Shown here: positions 60,755-64,000 of the stretch, piece after piece
Numbering within the stretch: the stretch's first letter is position 1
Layout: every line of letters begins with the position of its first letter
Source of the DNA: Flintibacter sp. KGMB00164
GTDB lineage: Bacteria; Bacillota; Clostridia; Oscillospirales; Oscillospiraceae
Reading direction: 5' to 3'
Length of the DNA: 64,000 nucleotides
Assembly: GCF_008727735.1 (NCBI RefSeq)
Contig: NZ_CP044227.1
Coordinates: 1,736,001-1,800,000 of the forward strand
Notes under the pieces: generated by a model
The model's database searches: none
Seen by the model: only the letters and a program-made list of their open reading frames with translations
Told to the model about the DNA's origin: nothing
Program-made: the position numbers and the translations under genes

Positions 60755-61170
60755 TTTTTTTCAATGTCCTCAGACACCATCTCTTCGATGGAGGGCTGCG
60801 GCTCATCCATAGGCCGCAGCACCGGTTTTCGGAAACCGGACAGCTGCTCCACCGCCACCGATACCGCCCGGATCTCACCGGGCTGCAGCAGATGGGTCAC
60901 CAGCTCTGCGGGGGTGGTCACTCCAAATTTCCGCTGGAGCTTGTCCGACTTCCAGATCCCGCTGTCATCCCCCGCCAGTACGGTCTGCAACTCGCTATTG
61001 GCCATGTCCTTAATCTCCAGGGCCCTGCCGTAGGGCATTCCCTTCAGCTGAAGGACAAAGGGCTCCCCGTATACCTCACTCAGCCGTGGCAGTTCAAAGC
61101 GAGCCCGGGCCAGCTGTTTCTGCACGTCCGGCGTGTCCGGCCGGAGCAGCAGATCCAAAATCTTACTCAT
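60751..61170 (-). CDS. Tail assembly chaperone (XkdN-like), short form
   Basis: 139 residues: LDLLLRPDTPDVQKQLARARFELPRLSEV, FVLQLKGMPYGRALEI and AELVTHLLQPGEI match XkdN-like phage chaperones. It sits between the tube and tape-measure genes, as these chaperones do. Its last codons GAA AAA AAC TGA contain the slippery heptamer, giving a long frameshifted form. Confidence 0.9.
   Translation of the reverse strand: MSKILDLLLRPDTPDVQKQLARARFELPRLSEVYGEPFVLQLKGMPYGRALEIKDMANSELQTVLAGDDSGIWKSDKLQRKFGVTTPAELVTHLLQPGEIRAVSVAVEQLSGFRKPVLRPMDEPQPSIEEMVSEDIEKN
60754..60760 (-). other. Programmed -1 frameshift slippery site AAAAAAC
   Basis: Zero-frame reading is GA A AAA AAC followed at once by TGA, the XXXYYYZ form A AAA AAC. 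Tandem slip by one base continues as CTG ACC GAG and stays open for 54 codons. Confidence 0.85.
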
Positions 61171-61182
61171 TGTATTGCCTCC

Positions 61183-61617
61183 TTATGCCATCGTGGATTC
61201 CAGGAACTTATGGGAGGTGAAGGTGAAGGGCACCTCGTCCTTCTGGATGGTCTTGCGCTCCCAATTGACCAGGGGCACCTCGTCCAACGACACGTTGTAA
61301 AGGGCCACCCGCTCGGAGCCGTAGGCATCGGGGTCGTCCAGCTTGCTGACAAAGGTCCCCCGCACGTCCTTGCCGTCCCGCACCGCGTCGGCATAGTCCT
61401 TAAAGCGGCTGTATACCTTGTAAAAGCCCACCGAGCCGGTACCCTTGGAGCCCATCACCTTGCTGTCCTCCATCATCTGGCGGGCCAGGTTGACGGCCTC
61501 CTTGGTGTTGGTGTACTTGGCGGAAAACTTATAGCACTCGGCAATCAGCTCCCCATCCCACCAAAACTCCCCAAAGGTGCCCGACATCACCCGCTTGGCG
61601 CTGTCAATGGTACTCAT
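61183..61617 (-). CDS. Tail tube protein (XkdM-like)
   Basis: 144 residues: SGTFGEFWWDGELIAECYKFSAKY, LARQMMEDSKVMGSKGTGSVGFYKVYSRF, NVSLDEVPLVNWERKTIQKDEVPFTFTSH. These match XkdM, the inner tube of PBSX. Start overlaps the sheath stop as ATGA. Confidence 0.93.
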   Translation of the reverse strand: MSTIDSAKRVMSGTFGEFWWDGELIAECYKFSAKYTNTKEAVNLARQMMEDSKVMGSKGTGSVGFYKVYSRFKDYADAVRDGKDVRGTFVSKLDDPDAYGSERVALYNVSLDEVPLVNWERKTIQKDEVPFTFTSHKFLESTMA

Positions 61618-62696
61618 GCGGCATTACCTCCCATATAAAACTCCAGATTAAAGTCTTCCATGGCATCCAGGATCGTGCCTCCCATTCTTACAAACAGGTG
61701 GCTGCCGGTATCTGCTTTTAGGATCTCATCGTCGGTCATGTTGGCCACGTCGACACCATTTTCCTTCAGCCAGGCCCGCTGCTTGGTCAGATTGAGTTCC
61801 ACATAGCTGGTACCTGTCTCAATAACGCCCTCGGTCTCCAACTGGGTCAGGAACTCATGCAGGGCTGTGACAATGAGCATTTTGGTATCGTAGCTGTTGC
61901 CCTTACCTCGGAACTGGTCGTCAATGATCAGCTTGGACTGCTGGCGGATCAGATCCACCGCTTCCACGATCTTAATCTTCTTCAGGGACTCGCTCTGATC
62001 TTTGTCCACGGTCACCAGACTGTTGACCGCCCGGCTCAGCCGCACCTTGCGGCCGTCATGGAGCAGAATCAACTTGCCGGCGGCCACAGCCGCATTGGGG
62101 TCAGCGATCTCATCCACCGCCGTGACCTCCTCCAGAGGGGCCGAAGTAGCTGAGTTACTGATCTCGGTACCGGCCAGCAGTCCGGCGATCCGACTGCAGT
62201 AGTCCGCCCCGGTGAAGGTCTCCCCACCGGCCACAATGCCGGAGGCAGAGAAGTTGATCACTGCCATATTGTCCGCCTCGTGGTCAGGAAGCACCGCTTT
62301 GCCGATACAGTACTTTTCCCGGGCCTTGTCCAGCCAGGTGACCAGGGCGGTCATCTCCTCCTCATCCACGTCGGCAGGGGCAGACAGATAGTCAAAATCT
62401 GTGACCTCCAGCGGAGCACAGCCCTTGGTCACCAGGTCATCCTCCGATCCAATGACCACCAGCAGCACCTTCTGGGGCCGCCGGTCGCCGCCCACAAAAG
62501 CCCGTTTGATATTGGCCTCCACTGTAGTGCCCAGACCGGTAGGGATATCCTCCTCCGATCCCAGCACATACAGCCCAGCCTGGGCCCCGGTGTCCCGAAC
62601 GATCACCGCCGCCACCCCGTTTTTCATGCGGGTTGCCACGGTCTCCACGGCCTTTTTGATGGTAATTGTCAGGGTAGGCACACCCAAATCTGCCAT
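61614..62696 (-). CDS. Contractile tail sheath protein (XkdK-like)
   Basis: 360 residues. Sheath features: GLPTLTITIKKAVE-like start, GVAAVIVRDTGAQ, RRPQKVLLVVIG, and the conserved C-terminal lock LMRQQSKLIIDDQFRGKGNSYDTKMLIVTALHEFL-like block. Shorter than PBSX XkdK (about 466), lacking part of the outer domain. Its presence makes the tail contractile (myovirus type). Confidence 0.92.
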   Translation of the reverse strand: MADLGVPTLTITIKKAVETVATRMKNGVAAVIVRDTGAQAGLYVLGSEEDIPTGLGTTVEANIKRAFVGGDRRPQKVLLVVIGSEDDLVTKGCAPLEVTDFDYLSAPADVDEEEMTALVTWLDKAREKYCIGKAVLPDHEADNMAVINFSASGIVAGGETFTGADYCSRIAGLLAGTEISNSATSAPLEEVTAVDEIADPNAAVAAGKLILLHDGRKVRLSRAVNSLVTVDKDQSESLKKIKIVEAVDLIRQQSKLIIDDQFRGKGNSYDTKMLIVTALHEFLTQLETEGVIETGTSYVELNLTKQRAWLKENGVDVANMTDDEILKADTGSHLFVRMGGTILDAMEDFNLEFYMGGNAA

Positions 62697-62698
62697 AG

Positions 62699-63163
62699 TT
62701 ACTCCTCCTCTCTTCCGTCTGGTGTAACGGAAATGTTGTAATCCTCCAGCGGCGCCGCCGCCACAGGAGTGATGTCCCGGTCATCCTGCCAGGACAGGGT
62801 AAAGGTGAGTTCGGCGTAGTCGTTAAAAACTTCACCGACGGTTCCACTGATATCCAGATACCGATCCCCCGCCTGGATGGCCGCGCAGCTGAACAGCTCC
62901 AGAGCCACGGTCAGCCGATCAGACAGGGTTTCGATCTGGCTATCGTGGTAGTCATCCACTGTCTCAAAAAAGGTGATCTTTACCTGGGCAGTGCGGTCAA
63001 CTGTCCAGCGGGTGGCATCCTCCATGGTCTGCTTCCCCACCTCCGTGAGGAAAGAGGGGCGTTTGAATCCCTTGCGCACCACATTCCGGTACGCTTTCAA
63101 GTCTGGAAAGCGTTCCTGGGTAAGCGCCTCCACGGCCAGCAAAATATCGTTTACACGCAGCAT
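62699..63163 (-). CDS. Tail terminator-like protein (DUF6838-type)
   Basis: 154 residues: NDILLAVEALTQERFPDLKAYRNVV, RPSFLTEVGKQTMEDATRWTVDRTAQVKITFFET, FTLSWQDDRD. This matches the small proteins that cap the tail tube upstream of the sheath gene in Clostridial PBSX-like phages. The start overlaps the gp10-like stop by one base. Named by position and pattern. Confidence 0.82.
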   Translation of the reverse strand: MLRVNDILLAVEALTQERFPDLKAYRNVVRKGFKRPSFLTEVGKQTMEDATRWTVDRTAQVKITFFETVDDYHDSQIETLSDRLTVALELFSCAAIQAGDRYLDISGTVGEVFNDYAELTFTLSWQDDRDITPVAAAPLEDYNISVTPDGREEE

Positions 63164-63612
63164 CAGCTACCTCCTAAGTCGTGGGCAAGGCGCTGGCCCA
63201 GCTGGGCGGCCGCCTGTTCCGCCGCTCTCTCCGGCAACACTTTGGCGTACATCCCTTTGGCCGGCACACGGGCCTTCTTGATGCGGGGGGTATACCGCTT
63301 TGCCTTCCCACTGGGGGGACGAATCTTATGACCGGACTCAATGGCGTTTGTCACAGCCCCTACCGCCCGGCCGTACACATCGCTGGTCTTTTCTGCCGGA
63401 TGGACTGCCACATACCCTCCGCCGGAACCCAGGTGCATGTGCTGCCATCTCTGCACCTTGCCGCTTCCCCCAATATTGCCTTGCACCTGGGACAGCAGCT
63501 GCTGTCCCAGGCTGTTCAAGACCTCCTTTTTGCTCTCCGGCGCCTTGCGTACTGCCTGCGCCAGATCGGCGTCCAGCTTTTCCAGGTCATGGCTGTCAAT
63601 CTGGATGGACAT
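63163..63612 (-). CDS. HK97 gp10-like head-tail protein (XkdI-like)
   Basis: 149 residues: KLDADLAQAVRKAPESKKEVLNSLG, GYVAVHPAEKTSDVYGRAVGAVTNAIESGHKI, ARVPAKGMYAKV. A head-tail joining minor protein. One-base overlap with the next gene. Confidence 0.88.
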   Translation of the reverse strand: MSIQIDSHDLEKLDADLAQAVRKAPESKKEVLNSLGQQLLSQVQGNIGGSGKVQRWQHMHLGSGGGYVAVHPAEKTSDVYGRAVGAVTNAIESGHKIRPPSGKAKRYTPRIKKARVPAKGMYAKVLPERAAEQAAAQLGQRLAHDLGGS

Positions 63613-63999
63613 TTATAGATCCTCCGTGCGCACGATCTCATACTCATTTTTGTACGGATCCAGGGTGTGGGCCACTTGAACCTCATAGTTTACGCCGTCC
63701 ACTTCCACCAGACCGCCTCGCTGCAGCTGGATGACCTTGGAGGTCACCAGCACATAGGTAAGGCGGTTGATGGAGTAGGGCTCCGGCTGCTCCCATTTGG
63801 CATACTTCTCGGTCAAAATTCCAGGGAAGGCTGCGCCAGGTTCCTCCTCATCAGTGTTTGCCCGGCACAAGACCGGATCCACCAGAGCCGCCTGCACATC
63901 CAGGTACATCCGGTCTCTGTTGGTGATGGAGGTCAAAAACAGGTGCTGGCCCTTCCAGCGCAGGGCCTGGTGAAGGGTGAGGGACTGCCGCCGGATCAC
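63613..63999 (-). CDS. Phage head-tail region protein (XkdH-position), start at window edge
   Basis: 128 residues from GTG 63999; the true start may lie beyond the window. Content: LRWKGQHLFLTSITNRDRMYLDVQAALVDPVLC, then YSINRLTYVLVTSKVIQLQRGGLVEVDGVNYEVQ. Its position just upstream of the gp10-like gene corresponds to XkdH. The Arg/Gln-rich first ten residues look native, so the start may be right. Confidence 0.7.
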   Translation of the reverse strand: MIRRQSLTLHQALRWKGQHLFLTSITNRDRMYLDVQAALVDPVLCRANTDEEEPGAAFPGILTEKYAKWEQPEPYSINRLTYVLVTSKVIQLQRGGLVEVDGVNYEVQVAHTLDPYKNEYEIVRTEDL

Positions 64000-64000
64000 A

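Noticed and set aside
45760..64000. Complete prophage with attachment sites
   Set aside because: No integrase, repressor, terminase or capsid gene and no convincing direct repeat at 45.8 kb; only tail, baseplate and lysis parts are visible, so a tailocin is equally possible.

Overview
The window reads as a high-GC Clostridia chromosome, most likely a spore-forming gut member of the Oscillospiraceae (Flavonifractor/Lawsonibacter-like). This is inferred from the dnaG-rpoD pair, AddAB instead of RecBCD, spoIIGA-sigE, Rex, an ATP-type PEP carboxykinase, zinc-type L31, AGGAGG ribosome sites with frequent TTG/GTG starts, and codon choice. No rRNA or tRNA gene was found by eye, so the placement rests on protein content alone.

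Region 1 (1-21,700) is housekeeping. It holds the 3' end of an aldehyde dehydrogenase; dgt, dnaG and rpoD; an ECF sigma factor with two small membrane partners; a minus-strand group (unknown protein, YigZ-like, acetyltransferase, hflX, flavin reductase, rpmE, addA, EamA-like, addB, gltX); and trpS. The dgt 3' end is duplicated around a 140-bp run of hairpins, and a 165-bp MITE-like element lies between hflX and a flavin reductase gene.

Region 2 (21,860-38,200) carries lipid-linked glycan synthesis (TagO/WecA-like transferase and UDP-GlcNAc 2-epimerase), three small conserved minus-strand genes, a phosphodiesterase, cardiolipin synthase, comEC-holA-Toprim, a folate ECF transporter gene behind a probable THF riboswitch, rsmA, pckA, a DUF1275 protein, diaminopropionate ammonia-lyase and an unlisted 47-residue Cys/Gly-rich membrane peptide.

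Region 3 (38,300-45,800) has an SLH protein translationally coupled to rex, spoIIGA-sigE, a PadR regulator whose consensus promoter is filled with palindromic half-sites, two DUF2812 membrane proteins that it probably controls, and an AT-richer ferric-reductase/MsrQ-like membrane gene behind its own promoter and an 18-bp palindrome.

Region 4 (45,800-64,000) is a minus-strand contractile-tail module of the PBSX (Xkd) type, running past the right edge. In transcription order: an XkdH-position protein, gp10-like, tail terminator, sheath, tube, tail assembly chaperone with a visible -1 frameshift site, tape measure, LysM protein, XkdQ/R/S/T/U-like baseplate genes, an unusual protein with three helix-turn-helix segments, a small unknown, then two tandem diverged copies of a coiled-coil / carbohydrate-binding / XhlA / membrane / amidase cassette. 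Between the copies lie an AT-rich insertion and a Cys-rich gene that has lost its start. No integrase, terminase or capsid gene is inside the window, so prophage and tailocin cannot be told apart here.
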